Positions 8,942 through 19,782 of a DNA stretch of 64,000 nucleotides are shown here, piece after piece. Made by a program: the position numbers and the translations under genes. The DNA is from Rosenbergiella epipactidis (GTDB lineage: Bacteria > Pseudomonadota > Gammaproteobacteria > Enterobacterales > Enterobacteriaceae). The stretch's first letter is position 1. Each line of letters starts with the position of its first letter. The stretch is from positions 248,001 through 312,000 of the forward strand of contig NZ_JABBFQ010000001.1 in assembly GCF_018494055.1 (NCBI RefSeq), read 5' to 3'. Under the pieces are notes generated by a model. The model saw only the letters and a program-made list of their open reading frames with translations, was not told the DNA's origin and did no database searches.

Positions 8942-9811
8942 ATGAAAAATATCTTAGCAATTCAATCCCATGTCGTTTATGGCCATGCAGGTAATGCTGC
9001 GGCTGAGTTCCCCATGCGTCGGATGGGCGCCAACGTTTGGCCGTTAAACACAGTTCAATTCTCTAACCATACGCAGTATGGACAATGGACAGGTACGGTA
9101 ATGCCTGCTGAGCACCTGACTGATATCGTGCAGGGCATAGCAGCGATCGACCGCTTGAAAACCTGTGATGCAGTCTTGAGTGGCTATTTAGGCTCTGCCG
9201 AGCAGGGTGAAAAAATCTTAGAGATAGTCCAGCAAGTGAAAGCGGCTAACCCTGACGCATGGTACTTCTGTGATCCAGTCATGGGACATCCCGAAAAAGG
9301 CTGTATTGTTGCACCTGGTGTCGCAGAGTATCATTGCCAAGTGTCATTACCTGCCAGCGATATCGTCGCTCCTAATTTATTAGAACTCGAAATGCTCTCC
9401 GGCCGGACTGTCAACGACCTTAACGAAGCCATTGAGGCGAGCCGTTCGCTGATCGCAAAGGGGCCTAAGGTAGTTCTGGTTAAGCACCTATCTCGCGCTG
9501 GACTACGCAGTGATCAATTCGAGATGTTGCTGGTAACAGCACAGGAAGCGTTGCATATTCAGCGACCGTTAATTGATTTTGGGGTAAGGCAGCCGGTAGG
9601 AGTAGGCGATCTGACGAGTGGCTTGCTGTTAGTCAATCTCTTGCAAGGTAAGCGCTATGATCAAGCCTTAGAGCATATTACCGCTGCAGTCTATGGCGTG
9701 ATGTTGAAGACGCACAGCATGGGCGAATATGAGCTACAACTGGTCGCGGCTCAAGATGAGATCGCAACGCCGACCCATCATTTCCGTGCCATACCTATCG
9801 ATACTCTCTAA
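8942..9811 (+). CDS. pdxY: Pyridoxal kinase PdxY
   Basis: 289-residue ribokinase-like kinase (E. coli 287) that phosphorylates pyridoxal to PLP in the salvage pathway. It begins with the typical [18 protein letters not shown]. It also contains the central [14 protein letters not shown], the substrate region [13 protein letters not shown] and the catalytic [15 protein letters not shown] with its catalytic aspartate. It follows tyrS, separated by a strong terminator that leaves only about 20 bp before the start codon, and is followed by an inverted repeat and uhpT. Confidence 0.95.
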   Translation: MKNILAIQSHVVYGHAGNAAAEFPMRRMGANVWPLNTVQFSNHTQYGQWTGTVMPAEHLTDIVQGIAAIDRLKTCDAVLSGYLGSAEQGEKILEIVQQVKAANPDAWYFCDPVMGHPEKGCIVAPGVAEYHCQVSLPASDIVAPNLLELEMLSGRTVNDLNEAIEASRSLIAKGPKVVLVKHLSRAGLRSDQFEMLLVTAQEALHIQRPLIDFGVRQPVGVGDLTSGLLLVNLLQGKRYDQALEHITAAVYGVMLKTHSMGEYELQLVAAQDEIATPTHHFRAIPIDTL

Positions 9812-9817
9812 CAAAAG

Positions 9818-9848
9818 TGTGACCTTTATCTCATTACTAGAGGTCACA
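9818..9848. promoter_or_regulatory. Inverted repeat between pdxY and uhpT (operator or weak terminator)
   Basis: TGTGACCT (9818-9825) and AGGTCACA (9841-9848) form a perfect 8-bp inverted repeat with a 15-bp spacer, 6 bp after the pdxY stop and 88 bp before uhpT. The left arm with the next bases gives TGTGA-N6-TCTCA, close to a CRP half-site pair. E. coli uhpT is activated by CRP and UhpA. Alternatively it is the pdxY terminator, but no T run follows. Confidence 0.45.
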
Positions 9849-9935
9849 TTCTTCAAGCTTTGATAAACATCAGCGTCTACCCCTCGAATATTTCCTAGAC
9901 TCTTCCCACACTAACGCTCATGGAAGAATGGGAAC

Positions 9936-11321
9936 ATGCTGCAATTTTTAAAACAAAAACGACTGCCTATGCTGGATCTTCCGGCCAGTGTACGTCTTAA
10001 AATGTGGTTCAAACCTTTTATACAGTCTTATCTTGTCGTATTCATTTGTTACATGACCATGTATCTGATCCGCAAAAATTTTAATATTGCGCAAAATGAT
10101 ATGGTGACCACTTATGGGTTAAGTTTGACCCAGTTGGGATTAATTGGGCTGGGGTTCTCAATTACCTACGGTGTCGGTAAAACCTTACTCTCCTATTATG
10201 CTGACGGGAAAAACACTAAGCAGTTTTTACCCTTAATGCTAATCCTTTCTGCTCTCTGTATGCTGGGGTTCAGTGCCAGCATGGGCTCGGGTTCGGTGGC
10301 GCTATGGCTAATGGTGGCCTGCTATTCACTCAGCGGCTTTTTCCAAAGTACTGGGGGGTCCTGTAGCTATTCGACTATCACCAAATGGACGCCACGTGGA
10401 AAACGTGGCACTTATCTAGGGTTATGGAATATTTCTCACAATCTTGGCGGTGCAGGCGCGGCGGGTGTTGCCTTATTCGGTGCACACTTTTTCTTTAATG
10501 GACACGTTATCGGGATGTTTGTCTTCCCCTCAATCATTGCGCTGGTGGTCGGCTTTATCGCATTACGTTTTGGTAATGACTCGCCGGAGGCCTATGGTCT
10601 TGGGAATACTGAAGTGCTTTTCGATGAGCCTAAAAGCGAAGAGGATGAAGAGGCAGACGACGAAACCTTAACCAAGTGGCAAATATTCGTTACCTATGTC
10701 CTTAAAAATAAAGTGATTTGGCTTCTTTGTTTTGCCAATATCTTTTTGTATGTGATGCGGATTGGTATCGACCAGTGGTCAACGGTTTACGCGTATAATG
10801 AACTCAAACTCTCCAAGGAAGTCGCGATACAAGGCTTTACCTTATTCGAGGCCGGCGCCTTAGTCGGTACGCTTCTTTGGGGATTCCTTTCCGATCTGGC
10901 ACGTGGACGAAGAGCGTTAGTCGCTTGTATCGCACTGGTATTCATCATCATCACGTTAGGTATCTACCAACGCGCGACAGAAGAGTGGGTGTACCTCACC
11001 TCATTATTCTTCCTTGGATTTATGGTATTTGGTCCTCAATTACTGATTGGCGTTGCCGCGGTGGGGTTCGTACCCAAAAAAGCGATTAGTGCGGCCGATG
11101 GTATCAAAGGAACTTTTGCCTATTTAGTGGGCGACAGTTTTGCGAAACTGGGATTGGGGATGATTGCTGATGGTCACTCTATTTTTGGTATGACAGGGTG
11201 GGCAGGAACCTTTGCCGCCTTGGATGCCGCCGCCATTGGATGTATTGCTATCATGACAGTGGTGGCAGTGCTTGAAGAGAAGAAAATACGCAGTATCGCT
11301 AAGCGGGCCATATCACGGTAG
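9936..11321 (+). CDS. uhpT: Hexose-6-phosphate:phosphate antiporter UhpT
   Basis: 461-residue, 12-helix major-facilitator transporter of the organophosphate:Pi antiporter family (E. coli UhpT 463). It imports glucose-6-phosphate and related sugar phosphates, and in E. coli also fosfomycin, in exchange for phosphate. The match to UhpT is close throughout: [35 protein letters not shown] with the substrate-binding arginine, [20 protein letters not shown] and [20 protein letters not shown]. Three points are unusual. It occupies the pdxY-dtpA interval where E. coli has gstA. The regulators uhpABC, which normally sit beside uhpT, are not adjacent or elsewhere in the window. It may therefore be an extra or relocated copy with different control. 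Confidence 0.95.
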   Translation: MLQFLKQKRLPMLDLPASVRLKMWFKPFIQSYLVVFICYMTMYLIRKNFNIAQNDMVTTYGLSLTQLGLIGLGFSITYGVGKTLLSYYADGKNTKQFLPLMLILSALCMLGFSASMGSGSVALWLMVACYSLSGFFQSTGGSCSYSTITKWTPRGKRGTYLGLWNISHNLGGAGAAGVALFGAHFFFNGHVIGMFVFPSIIALVVGFIALRFGNDSPEAYGLGNTEVLFDEPKSEEDEEADDETLTKWQIFVTYVLKNKVIWLLCFANIFLYVMRIGIDQWSTVYAYNELKLSKEVAIQGFTLFEAGALVGTLLWGFLSDLARGRRALVACIALVFIIITLGIYQRATEEWVYLTSLFFLGFMVFGPQLLIGVAAVGFVPKKAISAADGIKGTFAYLVGDSFAKLGLGMIADGHSIFGMTGWAGTFAALDAAAIGCIAIMTVVAVLEEKKIRSIAKRAISR

Positions 11322-11322
11322 A

Positions 11323-11350
11323 AAAAACCCCGTCCTAGGACGGGGTTTTT
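11323..11350. terminator. Bidirectional terminator between uhpT and dtpA
   Basis: CCCCGTCC-TA-GGACGGGG stem with an A run on the left and a T run on the right, so a hairpin plus U tract forms on either strand. It fills the 30 bp between the convergent stops of uhpT and dtpA. Confidence 0.95.
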
Positions 11351-11351
11351 A

Positions 11352-12833
11352 TTAAGCGTTGACGTTACGTGTCATGCGTTGCAGTAAGGGTGAAACCAGT
11401 AGCATAACTACTGCAATCCCCAAGGTAACTTGACCAATTTGCATGAAGACGTTGCTGTACACATGCAGTGATTGCAGTGGGTCAACAACATTCTCTGGAA
11501 CAGCCATACGGTTTGCGACTTTACCCGCAATCATGGCTGCTCCTGCAGTGGTTAAGAACCAAGAGCCCATAATAAAGCCCATTAGGCGTTGTGGTACAAG
11601 CTGCGCGACCATTGCCAAGCCTAAGCCTGAAATCATAAGCTCGCCGATACTCTGTAAAGCGTAGCTTAAGATTAGCCAGTTAACGGAAACAATGCCTTGC
11701 TGGGAAGCCATTTTTGCGCCGATAGGCAATACTAAGAATGCTGCGGAGCATAAGAACATCCCGATGGAAAACTTATAAGGCATCGGCAGGCGGTCACCTA
11801 ACTTATTATAAATCACGGCTAACAGCGGGCTGGCCAGCATAATCCAGAAGGGATTTAACGCTTGGAACTGCTCGGGTTGGAAGCTAAAGCCTAAGATTTG
11901 ATGCTCAACGTTATGGATGGCAAAAAAGTTTAATGATGTCGGCATTTGCATGTACAGAACAAAAAAGACAATCGCTTCAAGCATCATAATGAAAGCAACG
12001 ATCATCTTACGACGCTCAGACCCTTTTAGTTTCAGGGTTTCTTTTAAAAAGACCAATACAATACCGACAGCGATGACACCCAGCGCCATGCGGGCGATAT
12101 CTTGGTGATGCAATAAGCCGGTCGCTAATGCGATCAGGACGACGACACCGATAAGGGTCATAAACAGCTTGCGCCATTGCAACGGGGCGAAATCCGGTTT
12201 TGAACCGTAATTCTTTACCATACCTTGGCAGAAGATAAAGTTAAGTAAGGTGATAACCAAGCCGACCACAGACAGCGAGAATGCCGCACTCCAGCCGTAA
12301 TGAGCGGCCAGTACCGGGGTCAACATCATCGATACCAGAGAACCGATATTGATCGACATATAAAACATGGTGAAGGCACCGTCGATACGGGGGTCATCTT
12401 TGGCATAGCAGGTGGAAAGAAGCGAAGAGGGGTTCGCTTTAAATAACCCGCTGCCCACGGCAATTGTCGCCATCCCGATATAGACCAAGGCAATTTGATG
12501 GCCGGAGAAAGCGATCAGGCTATACCCTAAGGCTAGGACGATCACGCCCAGCATTAACACGCGCTTAGTCCCTAGGACTTTATCACCCAACCAACCGCCA
12601 ATCGCGACCATGCCATAAACGAGTGCACTGAAAGAAGAGAATAGGGTGATTGAATCGGCTTCCGTCATTCCCAGCTGTTTGACCAGGTAAACTGCCATGA
12701 TGGCTTGTAAGCCATAGAATCCGAAACGTTCCCAGAGTTCGATCGAAAAGATCAGATAGAAAGCTTTAGGTTGTTTGAAAACATTCAAACTCACCTGTTC
12801 ATTATTATGATGTTGTTTGTTTGCAGTAGACAC
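11352..12833 (-). CDS. dtpA: Dipeptide/tripeptide permease A (POT family)
   Basis: 493-residue proton-coupled peptide transporter (E. coli DtpA/TppB 500). It imports di- and tripeptides across the inner membrane. The POT signature ExxERF appears as [20 protein letters not shown], followed by [17 protein letters not shown]; the second family motif contains [16 protein letters not shown]. The start codon follows the E. coli N-terminal pattern. Gene order pdxY ... dtpA-nth is as in E. coli. A CRP-like sequence lies about 180 bp upstream. Confidence 0.95.
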   Translation of the reverse strand: MSTANKQHHNNEQVSLNVFKQPKAFYLIFSIELWERFGFYGLQAIMAVYLVKQLGMTEADSITLFSSFSALVYGMVAIGGWLGDKVLGTKRVLMLGVIVLALGYSLIAFSGHQIALVYIGMATIAVGSGLFKANPSSLLSTCYAKDDPRIDGAFTMFYMSINIGSLVSMMLTPVLAAHYGWSAAFSLSVVGLVITLLNFIFCQGMVKNYGSKPDFAPLQWRKLFMTLIGVVVLIALATGLLHHQDIARMALGVIAVGIVLVFLKETLKLKGSERRKMIVAFIMMLEAIVFFVLYMQMPTSLNFFAIHNVEHQILGFSFQPEQFQALNPFWIMLASPLLAVIYNKLGDRLPMPYKFSIGMFLCSAAFLVLPIGAKMASQQGIVSVNWLILSYALQSIGELMISGLGLAMVAQLVPQRLMGFIMGSWFLTTAGAAMIAGKVANRMAVPENVVDPLQSLHVYSNVFMQIGQVTLGIAVVMLLVSPLLQRMTRNVNA

Positions 12834-13007
12834 ATAAACCTCGGTGTTGCCAATCCTAAAATAACGCTAGGAATTGCTGTGATACGCGGGATAAACCACG
12901 AAGATTTTTCATGTAATAAAATTGATAAGTCGGTAATGTGTCCGATTATTAAAGACAGAGCAAGAGATTTTTCTTATATGGTTAAATAGTAATCTGATAG
13001 TGATAAG

Positions 13008-13029
13008 AAATGTGATAAAGCTTACACAC
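13008..13029. promoter_or_regulatory. Putative CRP site upstream of dtpA
   Basis: The sequence at 13008-13029 contains AAATGTGAT, identical to the left half of the ideal CRP site, then TGTGA-N6-TTACA, one base off in the right half. It lies in the 239-bp gap between nth and dtpA, so dtpA is the only gene whose 5' end it could serve. Consensus match only. Confidence 0.4.
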
Positions 13030-13072
13030 GGTAGTAAATATTATCTAAATAAATTAACTAGCAGAAAATATT

Positions 13073-13705
13073 TTACTCAGTTTTTTCACGGTATTCGCAG
13101 AGATCTTCAATTAGGCAGGAGCCACAGCGAGGTTTGCGCGCGATACAGGTGTAGCGGCCATGCAAGATAAACCAATGATGGCAATCGACTTTAAACTCAG
13201 CAGGCACCACTTTTAAAAGGTGTTGTTCAACCAGGTCAACGTTCTTACCAGGGGCGAAGTTTGTGCGATTTGCCACGCGGAAAATATGGGTATCCACGGC
13301 AATCGTTGGCCAGCCGAAGGCGGTATTTAAGACAACATTAGCCGTTTTACGCCCAACCCCAGGGAGTGCCTCTAGGGCTTCTCGGTTTTCAGGCACCACC
13401 CCCTGATGCTGTTCGACCAAGATTTGACAGGTTTTAATGACGTTAATCGCTTTCGTATTAAATAATCCTATCGTTTTAATATGCTGTTTAACCCCTTCAA
13501 CCCCTAGTGCCAACATGGCTTGCGGAGAGGGGGCTTGGGCAAAAAGCCCGACGGTCGCCTTATTGACGCTGACATCGGTGGCTTGAGCGGAAAGTAACAC
13601 TGCGATCAGCAACTCGAAAGGAGAGTGAAACACCAGCTCTGTCGTCGGGTGTGGGTCGTTATCGCGAAGACGCGTCAAGATTTCCCGACGTTTAAGCTTA
13701 TTCAT
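13073..13705 (-). CDS. nth: Endonuclease III (DNA glycosylase/AP lyase)
   Basis: 210 residues (E. coli 211). It removes oxidised pyrimidines and cleaves the abasic site. Visible are the helix-hairpin-helix [18 protein letters not shown] with the catalytic lysine, the catalytic aspartate in [13 protein letters not shown], and the C-terminal Fe-S cluster loop [17 protein letters not shown] (C-x6-C-x2-C-x5-C) near residues 187-203. Its start overlaps the rsxE stop by 4 bp, so it is the last gene of the rsxABCDGE-nth operon, as in E. coli. Confidence 0.97.
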   Translation of the reverse strand: MNKLKRREILTRLRDNDPHPTTELVFHSPFELLIAVLLSAQATDVSVNKATVGLFAQAPSPQAMLALGVEGVKQHIKTIGLFNTKAINVIKTCQILVEQHQGVVPENREALEALPGVGRKTANVVLNTAFGWPTIAVDTHIFRVANRTNFAPGKNVDLVEQHLLKVVPAEFKVDCHHWFILHGRYTCIARKPRCGSCLIEDLCEYREKTE

Positions 13706-14406
13706 CCTGCATGTCCTACCGAGTTGTTCTCTGCCACTTGCGCCTGCTGCGACGCTTTACGTGCACTGGCTTGTTTAGTGCGTTGATCAATCAGATACTT
13801 GGCCGCGAGCAACATCCCTAAGCCGATGAAGGCGCCCGGTGGTAACATTGCTAATAACATTGGCGAATCGAAATGGAAGACCTCGACCCGCAACACTTTC
13901 GCCCAAGGCCCGAGTAGCTGGTCTGCGCCGTTAAAGATCGTGCCGTTACCGATGATTTCGCGAATCGATCCTAAGGTCACCATCGCACAGGTTGCCCCCA
14001 TGCCGATGGCGAAACCGTCAAGAGCAGAGAGGCCGACATTAGAACGAGAGGCAACGGCCTCTGCACGGCCGACCACGATACAGTTGGTGACAATCAGAGG
14101 GATAAAGATGCCGAGAGACTGGTACAGCCCATGGGCATAGGCATTAATTAACTGTTGTACGCAGCTCACGACTGACGCGATGATCATGACATAGATTGGA
14201 ATACGAATTTCGGAAGGCATCCAACGACGGGATAGCGAGATCGCGCTATTGGTTAGCGTAAGGACCAAGGTGGTCGCTAAGCCCAGTCCTAAGGCATTGG
14301 TTGCCGTCGAGGTCACGGCCAGTAGCGGGCAGAGACCTAATAGCTGTACAAGAGATGAGTTATTCTTCCATAACCCACCAATCAGTAGTTCTTTCGCTTC
14401 ACTCAT
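13702..14406 (-). CDS. rsxE: RsxE, Rnf-type electron transport complex subunit E
   Basis: 234-residue integral membrane subunit of the Rsx/Rnf complex. The conserved N-terminal [19 protein letters not shown] contains the cysteine-bearing loop shared with RsxA, and [13 protein letters not shown] lies in the middle. RsxA and RsxE are homologous six-helix subunits that together hold a membrane Fe-S cluster. In E. coli the Rsx complex keeps SoxR reduced; homologous Rnf complexes move electrons between ferredoxin and NAD with ion pumping. Four-base ATGA-type overlaps with rsxG and nth indicate translational coupling. Confidence 0.95.
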   Translation of the reverse strand: MSEAKELLIGGLWKNNSSLVQLLGLCPLLAVTSTATNALGLGLATTLVLTLTNSAISLSRRWMPSEIRIPIYVMIIASVVSCVQQLINAYAHGLYQSLGIFIPLIVTNCIVVGRAEAVASRSNVGLSALDGFAIGMGATCAMVTLGSIREIIGNGTIFNGADQLLGPWAKVLRVEVFHFDSPMLLAMLPPGAFIGLGMLLAAKYLIDQRTKQASARKASQQAQVAENNSVGHAG

Positions 14407-15035
14407 GGTGTTTTATCCCCACATTTAGGTAGCGTATTAATTTTTTCCCCTAATTGGGCTATCAGGAGCGTAGTTCGTTTGGTTTCGTTGACGACCGCAC
14501 GTGGCGTGATGGTCGCGCCGGTGAATTGATCGAAATCACCGCCATCTTTCTTAACCGCGAAATGGCTATCTTCGGCACCGTGAATACTGACGCCGGCAAA
14601 ATGGGTAATCCAATCGGAGATACGTAATTCAATTTTATCGCCTAAGCCTGGGGTTTCGTGGTGCTCTGTTACCCGTACGCCCAGCACTGTGCCTGAGAAA
14701 TTTGCGCCGACCAGCATTCTAATTGCTCCAGAGTAGCCATCTGGAGCAACGGTTTCAATAGCGGCGGCGATCGGTTTGCCGTCTTTGCGCGCGATATAAA
14801 ACGGATGTTGTTGATTATCCCCGAGGACCGGATTAGTCACCCAATAACACTCTTTTTGTAAGTCGTTATTGTACAGGTGAGGGGGAACCACTTGGTCAAG
14901 AAGCGTTTTCTCTTGTATCGCCATTTGCTTAGCGACGGTGGGTTTGGTCACTTCATTAACCAAAGCGGTAACACCGGTCGTTACCGCGGCGAAGATAGCC
15001 AATATCACTCCATTTTTACGAATAGAATCGATCAT
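14403..15035 (-). CDS. rsxG: RsxG, covalent-FMN subunit of the Rsx complex
   Basis: 210-residue subunit with one N-terminal membrane anchor (about residues 9-27) and a periplasmic FMN-binding domain. The flavinylation site is visible as [15 protein letters not shown], where the threonine after the alanine carries FMN in Rnf homologues. Another conserved block is [12 protein letters not shown]. It sits between rsxD (3-bp gap) and rsxE (4-bp overlap) in the same operon. Confidence 0.95.
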   Translation of the reverse strand: MIDSIRKNGVILAIFAAVTTGVTALVNEVTKPTVAKQMAIQEKTLLDQVVPPHLYNNDLQKECYWVTNPVLGDNQQHPFYIARKDGKPIAAAIETVAPDGYSGAIRMLVGANFSGTVLGVRVTEHHETPGLGDKIELRISDWITHFAGVSIHGAEDSHFAVKKDGGDFDQFTGATITPRAVVNETKRTTLLIAQLGEKINTLPKCGDKTP

Positions 15036-15038
15036 CGG

Positions 15039-16097
15039 CTATTCCTTATTATGGCCATATACGGCAGGCTGAGTGTAATAATCAATAAGCGGAACGCAGA
15101 TATTTGCCAACAATACTGCGAAAGCAACACCATCTGGGTACCCACCGAAGCTGCGGATCAACCAAACGAGTACCCCAATTAAGGCTCCATAGAGGAGACG
15201 GCCTCGGTCAGTGGTCGAGGCTGAGATAGGGTCGGTGGCGATAAAAAATGCGCCGAGCATCGTCGCGCCCGAAAAGAGATGAATGAGCGGCGAAACCAAA
15301 CTATGTGGTGAGAAGAACCAGCCCAATGTTGCGCAAATTGCGAGTGAAACGAGAAAACTGACTGGAATATGCCAGCGGATAGTGTTGGTAGCGAGTAAGT
15401 AAAGGCCGCCTAATAAGAAACCGATATTAATCCATTGCCAACCTTGCCCCGCAATAATGCCATGGTAGATAGGTTGCGCGAGCAAATCTTGTGCAGAGTG
15501 GCCCGCCCGCAGTCCAGTCTTAAAATTATCCAGAGGTGTGGCTTGGCTAATCCCATCGACACCCATTTGTAATTGCTGCAATGTCAGGCCCGATGCGTTA
15601 TGGCCGGTAAAGATCATCTGCCAGGTTTCTGGCAACGTTAACGTCGAATGTTGTAAGGCTTCCGGGGGTAGCCAGCCCGTCATTTGGACTGGAAACGAGA
15701 TAAGCAACACGACATAACCGACCATCGCTGGATTGAAAGGATTCTGTCCCAGCCCGCCATATAACTGCTTAGCGAAGATCATACAGAAAGCGGTTCCGAT
15801 AACAATCACCCACCATGGCGCTAAGGAAGGGATACTGACGCCTAACAGAAACGCGGTGAGGAGGGCAGAATTATCGGCAAGGGTTGGCAGGACGGGTTTT
15901 TTACGCAAGCGTAATACGGCCGCCTCACATCCCCAAGCAACGATGGCAGCGATGGCTATTTGGATTAAGTTTCCCCATCCAAAGTAGAACCACTGGGCAA
16001 AAAGTCCAGGAATGGCTGCAAGCAAGACCAACGTCATAATACGATTCGTACTACGACGGTTATGAGTGTAAGGAGAGCTAGCGATGCGAAAAGCCAT
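15039..16097 (-). CDS. rsxD: RsxD, membrane flavin subunit of the Rsx complex
   Basis: 352-residue polytopic subunit (E. coli 352). The conserved N-terminal [20 protein letters not shown] and [14 protein letters not shown] are present. The flavinylation region [20 protein letters not shown] contains the SGAT motif whose threonine carries FMN in relatives, and [16 protein letters not shown] lies at the C-terminus. Its ATG starts on the base next to the rsxC stop codon, with zero spacing. Confidence 0.95.
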   Translation of the reverse strand: MAFRIASSPYTHNRRSTNRIMTLVLLAAIPGLFAQWFYFGWGNLIQIAIAAIVAWGCEAAVLRLRKKPVLPTLADNSALLTAFLLGVSIPSLAPWWVIVIGTAFCMIFAKQLYGGLGQNPFNPAMVGYVVLLISFPVQMTGWLPPEALQHSTLTLPETWQMIFTGHNASGLTLQQLQMGVDGISQATPLDNFKTGLRAGHSAQDLLAQPIYHGIIAGQGWQWINIGFLLGGLYLLATNTIRWHIPVSFLVSLAICATLGWFFSPHSLVSPLIHLFSGATMLGAFFIATDPISASTTDRGRLLYGALIGVLVWLIRSFGGYPDGVAFAVLLANICVPLIDYYTQPAVYGHNKE

Positions 16098-18500
16098 TTA
16101 ATCCTCTGATACCGATGTCGGGTGTGATGTCTGGGGTGAACGTTGACCACCAGTGACTTCTGGTTTGTCGTCCGTTTCTTTTGCCTGTGCCGCACGTTTC
16201 GCCTTGGCACGGGCGATAGCCGCGGCGACCGCTGCTTTACGCGGGTCGGTCTCAGTCGGGGTAACCTCTGGCTCGCTGACTGTCGCTTCTGCCTGTCCAG
16301 CTCGTTTCGCCTTGGCGCGGGCGATAGCCGCGGCGACCGCTGCTTTGCGCGGGTCGGTCTCAGTCGGGGCGACCTCAGGATCGCTGCTTGTCGCTTCTAC
16401 GTGTCCAGCTCGCTTTGCTTTGGCACGGGCAACCGCTGCGGCGACCGCTGCTTTACGCGGGTCAGTCTCAGTCGGGGTGACCTCTGGCTCGCTGCTTGTC
16501 GCTTCTGCCTGCTCGGCACGTTTCGCCTTGGCACGGGCGATAGCCGCGGCGACCGCTGCTTTGCGCGGGTCGGTCTCAGTGGGAGTGACCTCAGGATCAC
16601 TGCATGTCGCTTCTACCTGTCCAGCTCGCTTTGCTTTGGCACGGGCAACCGCTGCGGCAACTGCCGCTTTGCGCGGGTCACTATGCGCTGCATCGGATGA
16701 GTCGGTAACTGCCTCGACACCCACTGAATGGGCATTAAGTTGGCTATCATAGTCATCGGCCGTGACCAATGCTTCTTCTTGATCCGATTGCGTTTGTACC
16801 TTTTTCGCCTTAGCGCGAGCAACCGCTGCCGCCACGGCCGCTTGCCGAGAGTCTTCTTCAGAGTGCGCGGCCTGTTGCTCCGCTTGGTAGGCACGGGCTT
16901 TCGCTTTGCGTGCCGCCCGCTGAGCGATCACGGCGCTATTATCAGGCGTATCACCTGTCGTGGCGGCCACTGGCACATCGGCCGTTGCTTGCCGTGCTTT
17001 AACACGGGCAAGTGCAGCGTTGACCTGATCTTTTTCGACATTGGTCACCCGTGCTTTGGCGGCGGCATGGCGCGCCTCACGGGCTAATTTCTCTTTTTCT
17101 AACCGTGCTTGGCGAGCTTCAAAGCGTGCCTTCGCTTCTTGGGTCCGCTGGGCTTCAATATCGATGGCTAAGAGTTCTGCTTTCTCTTGACGATAATATT
17201 GCACGAGCGGGATATTACTGGGGCAGACATAGGCACAGGCGCCGCATTCAATACAATCATTAAGGTTATAGGCGCGCGCTTTATCATGATCGCCGCCTTG
17301 GCAATACCAGTAAAGTTGCTGCGGTAACAGCCCAGCAGGACAAGCATCTGCACAGGCGCTACAGCGAATACAGCTCTGTTCTTCTTCCGGCTGTCCCATC
17401 TCCTGTTGTGAAGGGGCGATCAAGCAGTTAGAAATCTTAATAATAGGAACCGTCAATGCTGGCAGGGTAAAGCCCATTAATGGACCGCCCATAATCACCA
17501 TTTGCTCGGGTTGTGGTCGAAAACCGGCAAAATTCAGGAGGTGTTCAACCGGGGTACCTAGACGTCCCCAGACGTTACGCGGATGGCTAAGGTTTTCTCC
17601 TGTTAAGGTCACCACGCGCTCGGTTAACGGCTCTCCATCGATGACCGCACGTTTCACTGCGTAAGCGGTCCCCACGTTTTGCATCAGTACACCGATGTCA
17701 GAAGAACGTCCCCCTTTAGGGACTTCGCGACCGGTTAAAATCTTGGTTAACTGCTTGGCACCACCGGAAGGGTATTTGGTGGGAATAACCCGAATGATAA
17801 TATCCTTGGCAGCCCCCAAGGCTTGAGTTAACGCACGAGTTGCCTCGGGTTTATTATCTTCAATACCGATGATGATTTTCTCAGACTGCAGTAACCAGCC
17901 TAAAATACGCGACCCGTCGAGGATCTCTTGTGCGCAATCTTGCATCAAGCGATCATCGGCCGTGATGTAAGGTTCGCACTCTGCAGCATTGATAATCAGC
18001 GTTTTAACGCCCTGTAATCCACCACGGACTTTTGTTGCTGTCGGGAAGCCTGCACCGCCCAATCCCGCCACGCCAGCCTGATGAATACGCTCTACAATTA
18101 ACTGCCGATCGCAGGCTTGATAATCGGTAATAACCGGCATTTTCTGCCAACTGTCCTGTCCATCAGGTTCGATAAATATCGCAATCTCAGACAGGGCAGA
18201 GGGGTGCGCGGTAATATGCGGCGCAATGGCGGTGACGGTGCCAGAAGTGGGTGCATGGATCGGTAGCATCTTACCCTTACCAAAGGTTAAGGGCTGGCCG
18301 CGCGATACATGATCTCCTACCGAAACTAAAATTTCGCCTTCATGGCCAATATGCTGCTTGAGCGGCAAGATAAACTGCGGTGGCAGCGGAACCTCAGACA
18401 AGGGTGTACCTGAAGATTGCGACTTCATTTCAGGCGGATGAATGCCGCCTTTGAAATCCCAAATCGGCTCGCGGCGTAAACGTGAGAAAAAATTAAACAT
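16098..18500 (-). CDS. rsxC: RsxC, NADH/ferredoxin-side subunit with tandem-repeat tail
   Basis: 800-residue cytoplasmic-face subunit (E. coli 740) of the Rsx complex. In order: N-terminal barrel ([13 protein letters not shown]), NADH/FMN Rossmann-like domain with the glycine-rich [15 protein letters not shown], the FMN-contact [15 protein letters not shown], and two 4Fe-4S motifs ([12 protein letters not shown] and [12 protein letters not shown]). A long basic alanine-rich tail follows. The tail holds five 36-residue repeats beginning [10 protein letters not shown] plus one degenerate copy, and accounts for the extra length. I chose the ATG at 18500 ([16 protein letters not shown]) because it matches the E. 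coli start; the frame is open to 18521. It overlaps rsxB by 8 bp. Confidence 0.95.
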   Translation of the reverse strand: MFNFFSRLRREPIWDFKGGIHPPEMKSQSSGTPLSEVPLPPQFILPLKQHIGHEGEILVSVGDHVSRGQPLTFGKGKMLPIHAPTSGTVTAIAPHITAHPSALSEIAIFIEPDGQDSWQKMPVITDYQACDRQLIVERIHQAGVAGLGGAGFPTATKVRGGLQGVKTLIINAAECEPYITADDRLMQDCAQEILDGSRILGWLLQSEKIIIGIEDNKPEATRALTQALGAAKDIIIRVIPTKYPSGGAKQLTKILTGREVPKGGRSSDIGVLMQNVGTAYAVKRAVIDGEPLTERVVTLTGENLSHPRNVWGRLGTPVEHLLNFAGFRPQPEQMVIMGGPLMGFTLPALTVPIIKISNCLIAPSQQEMGQPEEEQSCIRCSACADACPAGLLPQQLYWYCQGGDHDKARAYNLNDCIECGACAYVCPSNIPLVQYYRQEKAELLAIDIEAQRTQEAKARFEARQARLEKEKLAREARHAAAKARVTNVEKDQVNAALARVKARQATADVPVAATTGDTPDNSAVIAQRAARKAKARAYQAEQQAAHSEEDSRQAAVAAAVARAKAKKVQTQSDQEEALVTADDYDSQLNAHSVGVEAVTDSSDAAHSDPRKAAVAAAVARAKAKRAGQVEATCSDPEVTPTETDPRKAAVAAAIARAKAKRAEQAEATSSEPEVTPTETDPRKAAVAAAVARAKAKRAGHVEATSSDPEVAPTETDPRKAAVAAAIARAKAKRAGQAEATVSEPEVTPTETDPRKAAVAAAIARAKAKRAAQAKETDDKPEVTGGQRSPQTSHPTSVSED
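16140..16679 (-). repeat. Five 108-bp tandem repeats encoding the RsxC C-terminal tail
   Basis: Five in-frame units of 108 bp (36 codons) run from the first [10 protein letters not shown] near 16679 to about 16140. Units 1 and 3 carry [12 protein letters not shown] and SDPEV; units 2, 4 and 5 carry [11 protein letters not shown], and units 2 and 4 end with SEPEV. The alternation suggests duplication of a two-unit, 216-bp block. The unit number is likely to vary between strains. A degenerate sixth copy ([16 protein letters not shown]) lies further towards the rsxC start. Confidence 0.93.
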
Positions 18501-19074
18501 GATGGTCAACCGGTATAACACGGACGGGGATGGTATTAAGATCCCACTTCCAATTATCCTGAGTAGTAGGGACTGGGCGCATTTCTATACAGTCCGTCGG
18601 ACAAGGGGCGACACAGAGATCACAGCCCGTACATAAATCGGTAATAACGGTATGCATGGCGCGGGTGGCCCCGACGATGGCATCAACAGGACAGGCCTGG
18701 ATACATTTGGTGCAGCCGATACAATTACTTTCATCGATCCACGCAATCTGTTTCTCAGGTTGCTTTAGTTCAGCGTCCCCTTCGATCGGTTGAGGGTCGA
18801 CATTTAACAACTCTGCAATACGCAGCATCGTCTGTTCCCCCCCTGGGGCGCACTTATTAATCAGCTCACCCTGATTACCGACCGCCTCTGCATAGGGTTT
18901 ACAACCAGGATAACCACATTGCCCACACTGGCTTTGCGGAAGTAATTCGTCAATTTGTTCAACGATCGGATCTTCTTCGACTTTAAAACGCCGAGAGGCA
19001 TAGCCAAGTAGCCCTCCAAAGCCTAACCCTAAAATACTCAAAGCAACAATTGCGATACAAATTGCGGTAATCAA
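18493..19074 (-). CDS. rsxB: RsxB, polyferredoxin subunit of the Rsx complex
   Basis: 193-residue subunit (E. coli 192). It has an N-terminal membrane helix, a 4Fe-4S domain with [16 protein letters not shown], and two ferredoxin-type motifs, [16 protein letters not shown] and [16 protein letters not shown]. It relays electrons between the RsxC side and the membrane flavins. Its start overlaps the rsxA stop by 4 bp and its end overlaps rsxC by 8 bp. Confidence 0.96.
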   Translation of the reverse strand: MITAICIAIVALSILGLGFGGLLGYASRRFKVEEDPIVEQIDELLPQSQCGQCGYPGCKPYAEAVGNQGELINKCAPGGEQTMLRIAELLNVDPQPIEGDAELKQPEKQIAWIDESNCIGCTKCIQACPVDAIVGATRAMHTVITDLCTGCDLCVAPCPTDCIEMRPVPTTQDNWKWDLNTIPVRVIPVDHHV

Positions 19075-19652
19075 AACTTCACCAGTCCTGTAAAGCCCAT
19101 GAATGCCAGTGCCATCAAGCCTGCGGTGACCAATGCGATAGACGAACCTTTAAAGGGAGCAGGGACATTGGCCAACACCAAGCGCTCGCGAATACCGGCA
19201 AACAGTACCATGACCAGTGAAAAGCCAAGCGATGCACTAAAACCATAGACTGCGGCTTGTAAGAAACTGTGGTGCAAATTAACACTCAATAAGGGCACGC
19301 CAAGCACTGCGCAGTTGGTGGTAATAAGAGGTAAAAATATACCCAATAGTCGATAAAGCGATGGGCTAGTCTTACGCACCACCATCTCTGTAAATTGAAC
19401 CGTAACGGCAATAACCAAGATATAAGCAAGGGTCCGCAAATAAACCAGATCGAGGGGGACCAAAATAAGGTGATTAACCAACCAGGCACAAATTGATGCG
19501 AGGGTGATCACAAAGGTGGTCGCCATGCCCATACCGATTGCAGTTTCGAGTTTTTTAGACACGCCCATAAATGGACAGAGCCCTAAAAATTTCACTAGCA
19601 CAAAGTTATTCACTAACACTGTGCCAATAAAGAGGAGAAGATAATCAGTCAT
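19071..19652 (-). CDS. rsxA: RsxA, membrane subunit of the Rsx complex
   Basis: 193-residue, six-helix membrane protein, the same length as E. coli RsxA. The conserved cysteine loop [20 protein letters not shown] near the N-terminus pairs with the similar loop of RsxE. The middle of the protein reads [14 protein letters not shown]. It is the first gene of the rsxABCDGE-nth operon. About 130 bp separate it from add, and this gap holds a terminator-like hairpin for add, so the rsx promoter should lie close to the rsxA start. Confidence 0.96.
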   Translation of the reverse strand: MTDYLLLFIGTVLVNNFVLVKFLGLCPFMGVSKKLETAIGMGMATTFVITLASICAWLVNHLILVPLDLVYLRTLAYILVIAVTVQFTEMVVRKTSPSLYRLLGIFLPLITTNCAVLGVPLLSVNLHHSFLQAAVYGFSASLGFSLVMVLFAGIRERLVLANVPAPFKGSSIALVTAGLMALAFMGFTGLVKF

Positions 19653-19664
19653 GTGGTTGCCATT

Positions 19665-19702
19665 AAATAAAATCTCCCGATATTATCTGAAAATATCGGG
19701 AG
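19665..19702 (-). terminator. Probable terminator of add
   Basis: An 11-bp perfect stem, CTCCCGATATT (19674-19684) with AATATCGGGAG (19692-19702). On the minus strand it is followed by ATTTTATTT. It lies about 80 bp past the add stop and just upstream of rsxA. Confidence 0.7.
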
Positions 19703-19782
19703 TATCTCAACGTCGTAACTTAAATATACCGGTTGATAAGCACTGAGTATTAAATTTCTGGCTAAAAGTTAACCATTTGTGC

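Noticed and set aside
16143-16752. Long plus-strand open frames (185 and 199 codons) opposite rsxC
   Set aside because: They are shadows of the tandem-repeat tail of rsxC on the other strand; their repetitive translations follow from the 108-bp units and they have no ribosome site or family match.
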